Shown piece after piece: positions 1 to 10,790 of a DNA stretch of 64,000 nt (its first letter is position 1; every line of letters begins with the position of its first letter). Under the pieces are notes generated by a model. That model was not told the DNA's origin and did not search any database. It saw nothing but the letters and a program-made list of their open reading frames with translations. A program made the translations under genes and the position numbers. This stretch comes from Penium margaritaceum (lineage: Eukaryota; Streptophyta; Zygnematophyceae; Desmidiales; Peniaceae): NCBI GenBank assembly GCA_023375785.1, contig SZWC01002425.1, positions 67,668 to 131,667 on the forward strand. Direction: 5' to 3'.

Positions 1-230
1 ACCATACCATACCATACCATACCATACCATACCATACCATACCATGCCATACCATACCAAACCATATCATACCATACCATACCATACCTTACCATACCAT
101 ACCATACCATACCATACCATACCATACCATACCATACCATACCATACCATAAGATATTGTACCATACCATACCATACCATACCAGAACATAGCATAGCAT
201 AGCATATCATACCATATCATACCAGACCAT
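1..230. repeat. (ACCAT)n pentamer satellite, left block
   Basis: Tandem pentamer ACCAT with scattered variants (accag, aacat, agcat). It is the left remnant of an array that resumes at 6,470 and again at 22,052, because two LTR elements are inserted in it. Apparent reading frames here (MVWYG repeats on the minus strand) are a by-product of a stop-free pentamer and not genes. Confidence 0.97.
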
Positions 231-910
231 TGTCGACGTGCTTGAGGAAAACGGACTAGAAAACAAGGCTGACACAATACCATCTGCCGTCTGCTCCTAA
301 CATTTCAGCTATATGAAGATGTTAGCCTTAGGATCACGGTTCTATACTAAGCAGCTCTCAAGAAATCTATTGCTAACAGTAGTGTACACTTAACACTTGG
401 TCACTTTTGCGGGAGGTGCTAGTCAAATACAAACTCTTGGCACTTAGATTATCGAGTGTCTTCTTCATTCTATTCCTTAATTGGACAAATTGTTAAGGAG
501 CATCAAAGGCCACACTGTGTTAATACAATGACGATAAGCTTGGTACATATAGTCCTAGGCCTACCATTTGAGGTGTGTGTTTAGTGGCACTTTTTGGATG
601 GCCAATCATACTACCTCACGAACTTGCCAATGGGGGCATCTTCTGATCGGGGAGTGGCACATTCTATTCATGCATAGAGAAATGTCAAAGAAAATTCTTA
701 TGGGTAGGAAGGTCAAAGACCTTCGTGCTCGCATCAAGGCTTGATCGCAAAACTTGTTCTGACGTCAAACATCCTATCTATTGCGCTATGCTTATGGTGT
801 TTTACTTGGAATTGCACCACAAACAATGTTTGGGGGACTTATTTCTAGGAAGTAGTACATGTCCAACAGTATGTGACTCCATAGTAGTGGCCATGGGGCA
901 AGAAAGAACA
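231..910 (-). repeat. 3' LTR of copia A
   Basis: About 680 bp. In element orientation it starts TGTTCTTTCTTGCCCCATGG at 910 and ends at 231 beside ACCAT. It aligns along its whole length with 5,775-6,469 and with the LTRs of element E. It keeps the tRNA-like block seen in the family (around 740-800, containing ATAGCGCAATAGATAG on the minus strand). Confidence 0.85.
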
Positions 911-1010
911 AAGATATCTCCCTTGCACATCATGCCATCTGCTTTGGTAAACTATTCTGCACAAACCCATAGCTCTGTGTTATGTTTGTTCACGCCAGTT
1001 GTCTTTGTCC

Positions 1011-1620
1011 TTAGTTCTCATCCCTTGCATCCACCATGCCGACACCTTCGGCACCTGCAGCATACAAGTCGCTCTGTAGTAGCTTTGTCAAGAATTGTAC
1101 AAGAATTTTCTTGGTTGCTATGTGCTCTAGTTCTAGGACACCCATGGCGACAAGGTCATGTGAGTAGTGGTACCGAATGTCGATGTACTTTGTATGCCAG
1201 GAGATCATGTCGTCCTCTGCCACAATGATGGTACTTTGGTTGTATATGTGGATGACGGTTGCTTCCTTTTTTGGTGCGCTGATCTCATCAAGCAAATCCA
1301 ATGTGTTTCCTTGCACAATTTGAAGAGTGCAATGTCATCTGCCTCAACAGTACAAAAGGAGACACAGTCATGCTTCATACTTGCCCACAAGACCGCACCA
1401 CTGTTGAGAAGGCAGAAAAAGCCTGAGATTGACAGCCTCTCGTCAATCCACCCTCTTCAGTCCAATCACTATGGCACGTCAGTTGCAGTGATTCTAATCC
1501 TTCTACACCTCTGAACTGAAGTCCAAAGTGTCGAGTCTTTTTAAGATTACACAATATCCGTTTCACAGCTTGCCAATGTTCTCGCCCAGGGTTAGCCACA
1601 AACCTACTCATGTGGCCCAC
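1011..1620 (-). pseudogene. Copia A RNase H (frameshifted)
   Basis: Two overlapping minus-strand frames together give a copia-type RNase H, the domain that removes RNA from the RNA:DNA hybrid. Recognisable pieces are the AEDDMIS-HTKYIDIRYHYS block, the LEHIATKKILVQFLTK block and a C-terminus ending VGMVDARDEN, which is identical to the end of the RNase H of element E at 55,507. The middle contains VSFCTVEADDIAL, corresponding to the S-T-E-AEY active-site segment. Frameshifts make it non-functional. Confidence 0.85.
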
Positions 1621-1795
1621 TACATAAGGAATGTCAGGTCACATTTGCACCATCGCATGCGTGAGGCTATCAACTACAGACATGTAGAATTTGTTTTGAG
1701 TCTCCCCCCGGTCTGCCTTGTTGCTTGGTGACATGAAGGAGGAGAGCTTGAGTCAGAGGGCATGCAGGTGCTTATGGTCTCCAATCCTCCATGTT

Positions 1796-2400
1796 CTATT
1801 GCTTCAAGACGTCCATGATATACTTGGTCTTTTTGAGCTTGATGGTGCGTGCTTTGCTGTTGCGGTGAATGGCAATCCCAAGGTAGTACTCGAGAGGACC
1901 CATGTCTTTAATTATGAAATTGTTAATCAGCTGCTTCTTGAGGTCGGCAAGGGCCTCATCTGTAGAAGAGCACATGATCAAGTCGTTGATGTAAAATGCC
2001 ATACGTAGTAAGTCATGATCATCCTCCCGCACATAGACACCTGGGTTGTTCTTGCAATGCGCAAAGGAGAGCTCAGCCATGTAGCTGTCTATTTCTTCCT
2101 ACCAGATCCGGGGGCCTGTTTCAGGCCGTACAACGCCTTCACCAGCTTGCACACTTAACCATTAGGTGCTTGGACACCTTTCGGTACCTCCATTAGCACC
2201 TCCATGTTGACCTTCCCATAAAGTAAAGCTGTTATGACATCCATTTGGTGGATCTCAAAGTCTTGGGCGACAATGACAGCTAGCACATTCCCAATGGAGG
2301 CAAACATGATGACTAGTCCAAAGGTCTGACCGTAGCTAGACTGTGCCCACTGAGAAAATCCTTTAGACACGATCCCTGCCTTATACTTGTGGATGGTATC
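1796..2400 (-). pseudogene. Copia A reverse transcriptase (frameshifted)
   Basis: Minus-strand fragments of an RVT_2 reverse transcriptase. The N-terminal part (2,155-2,370) reads GFSQWAQSSYGQTF then HQMDVITALLYGKVNMEV, corresponding to the family's D-V-x-T-A-F-L-x-G motif with the first catalytic Asp. The second part (1,796-2,080) has YINDLIMC where an active enzyme has YVDD, so one catalytic Asp is replaced by Asn, followed by KDMGPLEYYLGIAI, a well-known copia block. The two pieces lie in different frames. Inactive relic. Confidence 0.87.
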
Positions 2401-2916
2401 ATTTTGCTTCTACTTCAGCCTCAATACCCACTTTCAACCAACCATGTGAGCGTTATTGGGTCTATTCACCAGCACCCATGTTCCATTTTCTTCGATGGAC
2501 GCAAGCTTGCTGTCCAATGCTTCATTTCATTTGGCCGCATTCGGCCTTGCCAGCGCGTACGCCATACTGAGTGGCTCTCCCTAAGCATAATAGGACCAAC
2601 TCAGTCCAGTCAAGCTTCCAGTGTCAGCATCTTACTCTGGAGTCATTTTTCTCTGACATGTGGTGCGACGCTACATTGTTGGTACATCTTTGCTTTACTG
2701 TTGGTCCTGTCCCGCTTGCTGCCGTGAAGATAAGGTTTCCTCTTGTGAAGAGTCACTGGCCTCCAAGCTCGGCTCAGATGCCTATGAAATCTCTGAATCT
2801 TTGTTGGAGCTTGCCGCTGCGTTAGCCTGCATAGCCGCTTTCCCAGCCACAGCACTCTTCTTCAAGACTTGCCATACTGGCACCACTTGTTAGTGTTTAG
2901 GAGCTTAATCTCCTAA

Positions 2917-3860
2917 CTACATCAGCACCAACCACTCTCCTTGCTTTGGAGGTTGTGTAGGGTCAAGCATCTCTTCCTTATCTGGTTTCCTCTCGTCAAA
3001 CATTATATCCCGACTAGTGATGACTCCTCTTCCTTGCAGGTCCCACAAGCGATGGATCTTGTGGGCTGTCTCATAGCCCACCATAACGCACTTTTGTGCT
3101 CTTGCATCCAGCTTGCCAGCACCCTCACCCGCATAGACTTTTCCCCATGTGGTGCAGCCAAAGCCTTTCAAGTATGACATGCCAGGTTTTTTCCCTGACC
3201 ATACTTCTTCAGGATAAATCTGTTGCTTGCCCTTTTTCTTTTTGCGCCCACCCAAAGCAATTGTAGGAGTAAGGTTGACAAGATAGCATGTTGTTCTTCC
3301 CGCTTCCGCCCAGAATATCTGTGGAATTCTTGCATAAAAGAGCAAGTTGCGCACCATGCCGAGGATGGTCTGATTCATTTGTCTGGCAATACCATTGCTT
3401 TGTGGCATGTAAGATGTTGTGGGCTGGTGGCTGATCCCATGTTGTCGCAACCAGCCCTTCCATACCTCACCCTCTCTGCCGTTGTCGCTTTGTATTGCTT
3501 TGAGTTTTTTTCTAGTATGCGACTCTACCATGGCGAGAAACTCTTGCAATTTTTTTGTGACACCTTCCTTGGTTTTTTAGGAAGGATATCAACACGTTGC
3601 GGCTGTGGACGTAGATGAAGGTCAGAAAATACTTGCTACCACTGTTTAGCCATGCAAAAGGGTCCACACACGTCGGTGTGAATAAGGTCAAGGGCTCATT
3701 TTGCGTGGCTACCATTGCGCTCAAAGCGCGTTTACTTGGTTTGATCTTAAATTCTATATTCAGAAAGGTTGCCATACCCAACCACATCCTTCTTGCTCCC
3801 TCCGTTCTGCCGACCAGCTATTGTTGCTAGATGATTTGGAGCATGATGTTTGCAACGTGC
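2917..3860 (-). pseudogene. Copia A integrase core and C-terminus
   Basis: The 210-codon open stretch at 2,917-3,549 holds the second half of a copia integrase: QSDNG with the second catalytic Asp, ISHQPTTSYMPQSNG, then AWAEAGRTTCYLVNL-like and GYETAHKIHRLWDL blocks. The catalytic Glu of the usual NGVAERMN motif is lost (NGIARQMN here). The upstream piece (3,512-3,860) carries SGSKYFLTFIYVHSRNV, equivalent to the sheet after the first catalytic Asp. The element integrated once but this copy is dead. Confidence 0.87.
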
Positions 3861-4034
3861 CCAATGTGTCTATGCCATAGATCAGCATCTTCCTACTTTG
3901 CGGCAAAGGATACCTTTTGAATTTCTATTCGTATGGTCTCATCCAGTTGTGTCGAGACCAGTACCTCCACTACACTCGCATGAACCTCGTATTCTGACCT
4001 CTTTGTTGCGGTAGTTTCCAATACGTAGAGCTCA

Positions 4035-5386
4035 TCAACCCGTGGGACCTATACCACAAGATCTTTGTTTGCGTATGACCACCTTTTTCTGCATCAACAC
4101 CACCGTCATGTTGTTGGCCATGCGTTTTGATAAGGACGGGAGGTTTGCCACAAAGAAGGGCATGCAGACTACGTCAAGTAGCCGCAGATCCTTGTCTACA
4201 TCATTAAGATTGATGTCAACAGCTTGTCTCCGACACCATCTGAATTTACTATCCTTCTTTTCACACATCAGAACCACCGATCAGTAGGGGAGATGGAGAT
4301 AAATCTAGCCTTGTCATTGCTAGAGTGGTGATTAGTGTCGGAGTCGAGTCCAAAGGCTCCAGGCTCAAGCAATGCCATACCCTTTGTTAGAGGCGTGCTT
4401 TGCAGATTCATGTTGGTGGCTTCTTTGCCAGTGTTTGGGCTGCCTTTGTTCCCACCGCTTCAGCCGTCTTCCTACTTTGGCAACCTGCACTCGCTTGCCC
4501 AAAACCCATGTTTTCCACGGTTGTTGCACTTACCCTGTTGCTTGGGAGCCTTGGCACCATTGTTGCCTCCGCCGCCACTATTTCAGCTACCACCTTTCTG
4601 ACCAAATGCAGAGCCTTTACTCCCGCGGCCACCATCGTGTGCAGCGTAGGTTTACAAGCTAGCCTCACTTCCGCCCTCGCACATGGCCTCGGTTTGCACG
4701 TAGTCGGATACTACCGTGTACATCAGGTCATCCTCCGTCCAGCCACCCATGACGATGATCATTGAGCTCAAACTCTCCGGTAGCGCCATGAGGATGATCA
4801 TGAATTTCATGTTTTTGTAAAGGTCCTAGTTCATCTTGCGAGCCTCGCCAAGGAGTCCCTCAAACTCTTTTAGGGATTGGGGGGTTTCTTCCCCTTCATT
4901 CACCTGCATGCTGATCAGCCATTGTAGGATGAATGGTTTGTGTGTGAGGGAAGTAGATTGGTGTACACGCTTGAGCTTGGCATAAGTATTTGATGCTAGT
5001 ATGAGTCCCACAATAACAAGAACATAGTTGTTGGCCACCAAGTTCCTTAGGAGTGACATGACGATATCATTTCTTCGTGTCCATGTCTTCTGCTCCGGTG
5101 AGCCCTATGTGGAAACCTGCTCCTCTCCTTTCAAAATCTTGATCCGTCCAAACACTTATATTTCCAGTTCACACTGCCATTTCCACAACATGAATTTACT
5201 CCCCTCAAAGATGGAAATACTTCCCAAGGATCCAAGAGCTTGCGGCAGTGCGGTATCAATCATGATTGCTGAAGTGATCTGCCTTGTGGTAGCCACTCTT
5301 GAACTTAAGGACTGTTCTATGGCATCCTTTGTTGCATTTGAGGACGGCTCCGTAGAAGCCCCCACGGCTCCTAATGGACGAGCCAT
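4035..5386 (-). pseudogene. Copia A gag, zinc knuckle and protease remnants
   Basis: Gag begins at the Met at 5,386 (MARPLGAVGAS..., comparable to the gag start of E at 52,387). A second frame at 4,826-5,059 has the UBN2-type gag block with NTYAKLKRVHQS and LQWLISMQV. Around 4,480-4,530 a CCHC zinc knuckle reads CNNRGKHGFWASEC, with the second Cys and the His replaced. The retropepsin triad is D-S-D-T instead of D-S-G-A/T near 4,330. Downstream, NMTVVLMQKKVVI matches the post-protease region of E and F. Confidence 0.82.
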
Positions 5387-5756
5387 TTTGGCTGACCTTC
5401 TTTGCTATTTGTGTCTTTGGTACATTGAGGCCAATGGAGGCTGATATTAGTTGACGTCTACTACCAGCTTAAAGGTACATGCCTAATGCTTATCCCTCGA
5501 GTGGATGTTAACCTGCAAACAGAGCAGACCGATCACATAAGCATTCCCAATGTCTCCCTCAAACGGCAGAGCTTGTCTTGATTGGGACTAGAGGGCCGTG
5601 CCTCCAACAGTAGAGCTTGTCCTTTGTCCTTGTGTACTAGGTGCGAGTTGAACCATTTCCACAGGTGAAGCAGAAAGAGCACATGGAGGTGATGGAGCTC
5701 ATGTGCACACGTGAAAGTAGCATACAAGAGTTAAGTGAAGTTTGCGTTGAGTGAAG

Positions 5757-5774
5757 TGTGGGCTCATAACACTT
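5757..5774 (-). promoter_or_regulatory. Primer-binding site of copia A (degenerate)
   Basis: On the minus strand the bases after the LTR end (…GACA) read AAGTGTTATGAGCCCACAC, a two-mismatch version of the GGGTTATGGGCCCAC site in elements B, E and F. That site is complementary to the anticodon stem-loop of initiator tRNA-Met. Confidence 0.75.
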
Positions 5775-6469
5775 TGTCAGCCGGCCCGAGGCAAACAGAC
5801 TAGAAACCAAGGTCATCACAAAAGCAGTTGTTATCTGCTCCAAGCATTATAGCTACAAGAAGATTTAACCCTCAGGATCACGGTTCCAGACTTGGCAGCT
5901 CCTAGGTAATTACTTGCTAGCAACTACATCAAAGTAACACTTGGTCACTTTCTTCAAGGTGTTATTAAAAGACAAACTCTTGAGGCTTAGACCAACCAGT
6001 GTTTTCTTTGTACTTTTCCTCAGTTGGAAGCCTTTGTGAGGAGCATCTAAGGACAAATTGTGTAATTAGAGTGATGAATGAGCCTTGAATACATTGTCCT
6101 AGGCCTAGCGTCTGAGGTGAATGTAGGTAGTGGCACTTTTGGGGTGGCCGCTCCATAGAACCTCACCAGCTCACCCATTAGCGCATCCACATACCACTAA
6201 ATGGGCATCCTCGTCATGCATGAAGAAATGTCTCATGAACTTTCCGTGTCACGGAGGGTCAAAAACCTTCCTCGGCACATCTAGGCTTGATTCGAGGACC
6301 TGTTGTTCCTAAGTTCAACATGCTACGCATTGCGCTACACTTATGGTGTCTCGCTTGGATTTGCGCCACGAACAACGTTTTAGGGACTTACTGGAACGGA
6401 GCGGTACAAGCTCAACCTATCTATGAATCCATAACAGCGGCCATTGGACATAAAAGAACAAAAAGAACA
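5775..6469 (-). repeat. 5' LTR of copia A
   Basis: About 695 bp. The inner edge (plus-strand TGTCAGCCGG) starts at 5,775; the outer edge …AAAAGAACA ends at 6,469 immediately before ACCAT. It contains the tRNA-like block (minus strand, about 6,280-6,345) with TAGCGCAATGCGTAGCATG followed by TCGAATCAAGCC at tRNA-like spacing. Confidence 0.85.
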
Positions 6470-6808
6470 ACCATATTCTACCATATTATACCAAACCATA
6501 CCATACCATACAATACCATACCATACCATACCATACCATACCATACCATGCCATACCATAAAATAACATACCATACCTTCAATACCATACCACAGCATAC
6601 CATACTATACCGTATCATACGATACCATACCATACCATACCATACCACACCATACCATACCAAACCATACCACACCATACCATACCATACCATACCATAC
6701 CATACCATACCGTACCATACCATACCATACCGTACTTTACCATACCACACCAGACAATACCATACCATACCATACTATACCATACCATACAATACCATAC
6801 CATACCAT
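6470..6808. repeat. (ACCAT)n pentamer satellite, middle block
   Basis: Same pentamer as 1-230, with variants (aaaat, cgtat, acaca). It lies between copia A and gypsy G and so was part of one continuous array before the two insertions. Confidence 0.97.
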
Positions 6809-7938
6809 TGATGCCCCAATTTTTCCGCGTTCTCAGTTTTCTTTGCACTGTTCTTACTCCGGGCTATCCGCGGATTATGTTTCCTCTATGCAGTTATCAA
6901 TGAGGTCTGATATGCGGCGGATTCCGGACACTAACCCTAATCAACAGGCAATTCCACGGACCACTGATGTGGACTCTTGCGCAAGAAACTCACCGATGAG
7001 TGACACTCCGCGGTCCACTTCTTGCTACATGCGAGCCCGCAACCTCGTTGCTTCCGACTCCTTTGCACGGAACCCTGTTCTGCGGCCGTGTGCAAGCAAG
7101 GGCACCGCTGGCAGCTTGCTTTACACCGGGCTTGGTTCTTCATGCACTTCCTCCCCCAGACCGCGGATGGAACAGCGGAGGGAATGGAAGACTGAGGAGT
7201 AGAGTGCGGAGGGCAGGAATGGCAGTGGGTAAATGCCTTTGATAATCCAAGGCAGAGCACATGAGATCCGGAGCACTTATATACGAGCAATCAAGACTGA
7301 GATGCGGCTCTCCTACTGCTGCCTATGCCGTATCTATTTGGGACCCGCATGGCATGTCTACACGCTAGCAGTCTCATCCCTCTCATGACATCCTCCTTGC
7401 TCCTTGTAGGATTTCCACGCGATGCGGCTATGCACCGCAGGTCTTGTCTACACATACAAACACACACACATAGCACACCATCTTCTACTAGTTGTCTTCT
7501 ATATCCGCGGCTGGTTTGCGCGGTCTTCGTATTCTTCCTTGAACCTTTGTCTCTCACGGATTGGCTCCAGGGACGCCTCCATGATCGTTGCTCCTGCTTA
7601 TCGTGTTGATTGGTTGTTCCTCCCCATCTTACTCCGTCCCTCTGCTGTCCTTCCTGCGCATGGTCAGTGTCTGCGCGTCTTTTACTTCGATTTGGTCCTT
7701 GTTCCCTTTCTGCCATGGATTTCCCCGCTATGGCTTCCTGCCACTTCAACTTCCGCCACAATCACTGAAGATATCCGTGGAGAGGCCGCCACTTCTTCAC
7801 GGCCACTAGATTCCGTGCCATCCTACGCTCAAATGCATCCGCATGAGCCAACGTTCCTTGCATGGACCTGAGGTTATCCAGACGTTCCCTCTGCGGATTG
7901 GCCTTCTTTGCGAGGCTACGGCCAAAATGTGCCTGACA
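6809..7938 (-). repeat. 3' LTR of gypsy G
   Basis: 1,130 bp. Plus-strand TGATGCCCC at the outer edge, …GCCTGACA at the inner edge (an LTR of the TG…CA type on the minus strand: TGTCAGGC…). It aligns throughout with 20,929-22,051; shared blocks include TCCACGGACCACT and CCAAGGCAGAGCACAT. The outer boundary is set by the sharp switch to ACCAT satellite. Confidence 0.9.
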
Positions 7939-7975
7939 CTGGTGCTCCCAACCCCCCTTTTTTTGCAAGACTCTG
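7939..7975 (-). promoter_or_regulatory. Polypurine tract of gypsy G
   Basis: Minus strand reads GCAAAAAAAGGGGGGTTGGG then AGCACCAG directly before the 3' LTR. A purine run next to the 3' LTR is where plus-strand DNA synthesis starts in LTR elements. It supports the LTR edge at 7,938. Confidence 0.75.
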
Positions 7976-8202
7976 TCCGAAAGTCTCTGAGCAAGTCATC
8001 CGCTTGAATTATCTGCGGGGCGTGTGGCGGTTTTGTTCCTGGCACGGCTTGCAGTACTTTTCCACAGCCCCTCATTTCCGCTAGAACGTCTCCGCGTAAT
8101 CTTTGTGGACGAAGAGTTTGCATCCTTCACACCGCGCCCGTATCGTGGGCGCGCTGATCAGCTGCTTACACGAGGAGCAGTATGGCACGCTTTGTACGTC
8201 CT

Positions 8203-8696
8203 GCAGCTCGAGCAACGGTAGACATTCTTGCCCTCATTCCTTCACCCCACTTCCTTGATACAGGACTCATGCGCGAGACCTCCGCAATGCTCACAGCGAA
8301 AGACCATCCCTTCGATCCAGCCCATTCAGTTGTCTCCAATACAGGAACACTTGTTGGAGAACATCCATTTGATCTTCCGCGTCTTGTTATGACAGTAGCT
8401 ACATGTCCAAATGCCCTCCTTTTTGCGCACCCACATTGCGGGTGGCACATGGTCTCATACAATTTGCAAGACTTGGCAAACTCATTCAAGTCCTGTTTGC
8501 ATGCTCCGTAGGCTGGGGCCATGGTCTTGTTATCCTGGGCCAGCGAGGCCCCTTCTTCCGTGGTTGCCATTCCCACGCACATGTGGTACTGTCCCGTCCA
8601 TACTGAGCTGCTCGGCACAAGGGAATCCTGGTGGGCTAGCCTTTTGCATTGGGTACACTATTCACCCTTGCTTAGAGCGTTCACACAAGTGGAGCA
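8203..8696 (-). other. Cluster of three Cys4-His-Cys3 finger modules
   Basis: Read on the minus strand. Module at 8,577-8,696: NCSTC, then CTQCKRLAHQDS, then HMCVGM; the sixth ligand is Ser and there is one stop. Module at 8,392-8,501: ACKQD, then CKLYETMCHPQC, then WTCSYC; two ligands replaced and a one-base indel in an A-run. Module at 8,203-8,349: KCSC, then CEHCGGLAHESC, then YRCSSC, with two stops between ligands. The shared C-x2-C-x4-H-x2-C core followed 10-15 residues later by C-x2-C is the PHD-type C4HC3 order. Repetition of the same spacing in three neighbouring stretches makes chance unlikely. Confidence 0.7.
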
Positions 8697-9903
8697 ATTC
8701 TTCGCGGCTGTTGCGGGCGAGTCTTGCTCCTCCTTGCCCTCCGAACCCACCTTCTTCCCTTCAATGCTCACCCAAGGTGGCTTCCAAACTCTGTGTTGAT
8801 AAATTGATCTCTTGGCAACATCACACGTACCTCCTCGGTTGGCTTCGTCCTCCCTTGTTCTCCCGCGACTCCTCTAGGCACCTTCTACATATCCTTCAGT
8901 GACACCCTTTGCAATCGTGTACCACCCTAGCCCAGCTGTGCCCACTTTGGACACACGTCCTACTTTCCTTCTCCTTCCGCGCATACTCTGCGGCTGCCAT
9001 CCGTCCTTCCTCCTACCACCATTGCATGGTGGCCCCTGAGACCGTGCCGGGTCCTTGCCGTACTCCCGCTTGCTCCTCCCTTTTCCCTTCCTCCTCCTCC
9101 TCTTCTTCCGGATCCCAACGTCCGCGTGCCCCTCACTATACCATGAGAAGATGTCTGCGTGCTCAAGGTAAACTCTGATCATGAGCGAACGAAGCGCCCA
9201 CAGGTGTGCACCTCGTGAGGTCCGTAGGCGCATGTAGATGCGCATGGCACGCCACCAGTATTCAGCTGTGGGCTCGGAAGGTCCTTTACAAAGGGAACGG
9301 AAGGCGCGAATGTGAGCCGCGTGGGTAGCGTACATCCCTGCATCAAGCACAGAAAAAGCTTGGTCCCAGCCCGGACGTGGATCAGCACTCGCGCCTGTGT
9401 CGGCCTCTCCAAGGAAAGGCCCAAGTCCATGATAGTCTCATGCTGGATGACGTAAAGGAGTCCTCGCATCGCCTTGGCCGCTTTCAGCACTTGAGCATGA
9501 TTTGTAACGTGGTACGGACTGTGATAGTAGGACTCGACTCCCACTAAAGTGGCCTAGAATTAGAAAAGAGTCTCCCAGTAGTGAAAGCTGTCCGCAATAA
9601 CATAGCGTGGGGGCGATGTCTCCAAGTCCTTGTGTTGCTGCTCAGTACGGAGAACAACAAGAGGCGGAGATCGATGAGAGATGGGGACATCACTGGGACG
9701 AGGGAAGTCAACAAGGTAGGGATGAGGCGAGGACCGAATGCCAGATGTATGTGGGGTCCAATAACTCGTTTGAAGCTGGCAGGGATGCTCCCGAAGCACG
9801 TGAACCTCCCTCTCCTGAGTTTCATCCTCCATACCGGGCATGTCATACCATCATCTCCTTCTATGTTTTGCTCCGCATCCTCCTCCTTGCGGCCCTCATT
9901 AAT

Positions 9904-10032
9904 GCACTTTAGGTAGGTGCGGTTTTGGTCAATGCAGCTCTTGGCCAGCCCTTGGTGTGCTGGTTGGCCACAGATGCGGCACACAACCTTTAGAAGTGGT
10001 GCCTTGAGCAAGCTTTCCCCGCACCACACACA
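9904..10032 (-). other. Cys/His zinc-finger module 1 of gypsy G
   Basis: In the open frame at 9,544-10,101: CVWC, 13 residues, CRICGQPAH, six residues, C, nine residues, C. Spacing resembles C4HC3 fingers but with H-x6-C rather than H-x2-C, and the last ligand is Glu. The preceding frame is open for more than 100 codons apart from two stops, so this is genuine former coding sequence. Confidence 0.65.
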
Positions 10033-10790
10033 CGGACCCGTGTAGGTGGCCAGTTTGCCGGGGCTCATCGAAGCATTCTTCCGTAGAGTGGCGGCAGGCA
10101 TCCTTAGGGTCGTCCCTCCACTGCATAGTTGCTGCGGCGCTGAATGCTCCAGCTTTTCTTGCTGCTCTTGCTAGTGCCGCTGCGGCCTCGCTTGTATCTC
10201 CTCAGTGGATACCTCTTGTACGTCAGAGTCATCCGTCGGCTCGTCCCTTTGAGGCTTTTGGCTCCACGCCGCCTCCTGTTCTATTACCTAACCCTCACAC
10301 TGCTTTAATATCTCCTTGCCAGCCTCTTGCTTCTTTGTGTTCTTCAAGCGGACGAAGCTCCTTGCCCATTCCTGGTATGTGTGTCTGCCAGGCCGGGGTA
10401 GTAGGACAAACTCGGTGGCCAATAACCCCGCTCCTTGAATCCATCTGGTCCTTCCAGCCAGATATGCCGCGCGTCAACGGCAGCCACGCACTACACTTCC
10501 CGCGCATCCTCCTTCACGTGCCTAGGAATGGACAAAGGTAAACCAGATTCCCTTCCCTGACTTGTCCATGGTTGAGGTGTCGGTTTGCGGCCTTGCACTC
10601 ACACCAGCCTAGCCAGAAGTCCGGAGTTCTGGCTCGGCCCTCACTGCACAAGTCTTCTGGTACCGCTCCCGGTACCACTCCTGTGCTTCCTTGTCCCTCG
10701 CCACCTCTTCCTCCTCCTCTGAACGGCCCTTGTGCTGCTGTTGCAGATCTAGGGACAGCCGTAGCGGTGTCTGCGGTAGGCCTAATGTCG

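Larger units (their letters stand above)
231..6469 (-). mobile_element. Copia A: old, complete but decayed Ty1/copia retrotransposon
   Basis: About 6.2 kb element read on the minus strand: 5' LTR 5,775-6,469, primer site, gag, protease, integrase, reverse transcriptase, RNase H, 3' LTR 231-910. Order PR-IN-RT-RH is copia type. The flanks are ACCAT at 226-230 and ACCAT at 6,470-6,474, which fits a 5-bp target duplication but cannot be told apart from the satellite unit. The two LTRs are strongly diverged by eye and every domain is frameshifted, so the insertion is old. Same family group as element E, which serves as its intact comparison. Confidence 0.9.
7976..10790 (-). pseudogene. Gypsy G Pol C-terminal extension with PHD-like zinc fingers
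   Basis: Roughly 900 codons after the integrase core, in several frames broken by indels and a few stops. From the integrase end there is a long charged linker (10,100-10,530, Gln/Glu/Lys-rich, only two stops), then zinc finger 1 (9,904-10,032). Next comes a region with helical-looking sequence (9,180-9,540) and a basic stretch with KKRRRRKGKGRSK (about 9,080). Three more Cys/His fingers lie at 8,203-8,696, and a tail runs to the purine tract. It sits inside the LTRs, so it travels with the element. Usual gypsy elements end pol with the integrase C-terminus or a chromodomain. A chromatin-reading or nucleic-acid-binding role is inference only. Confidence 0.65.
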
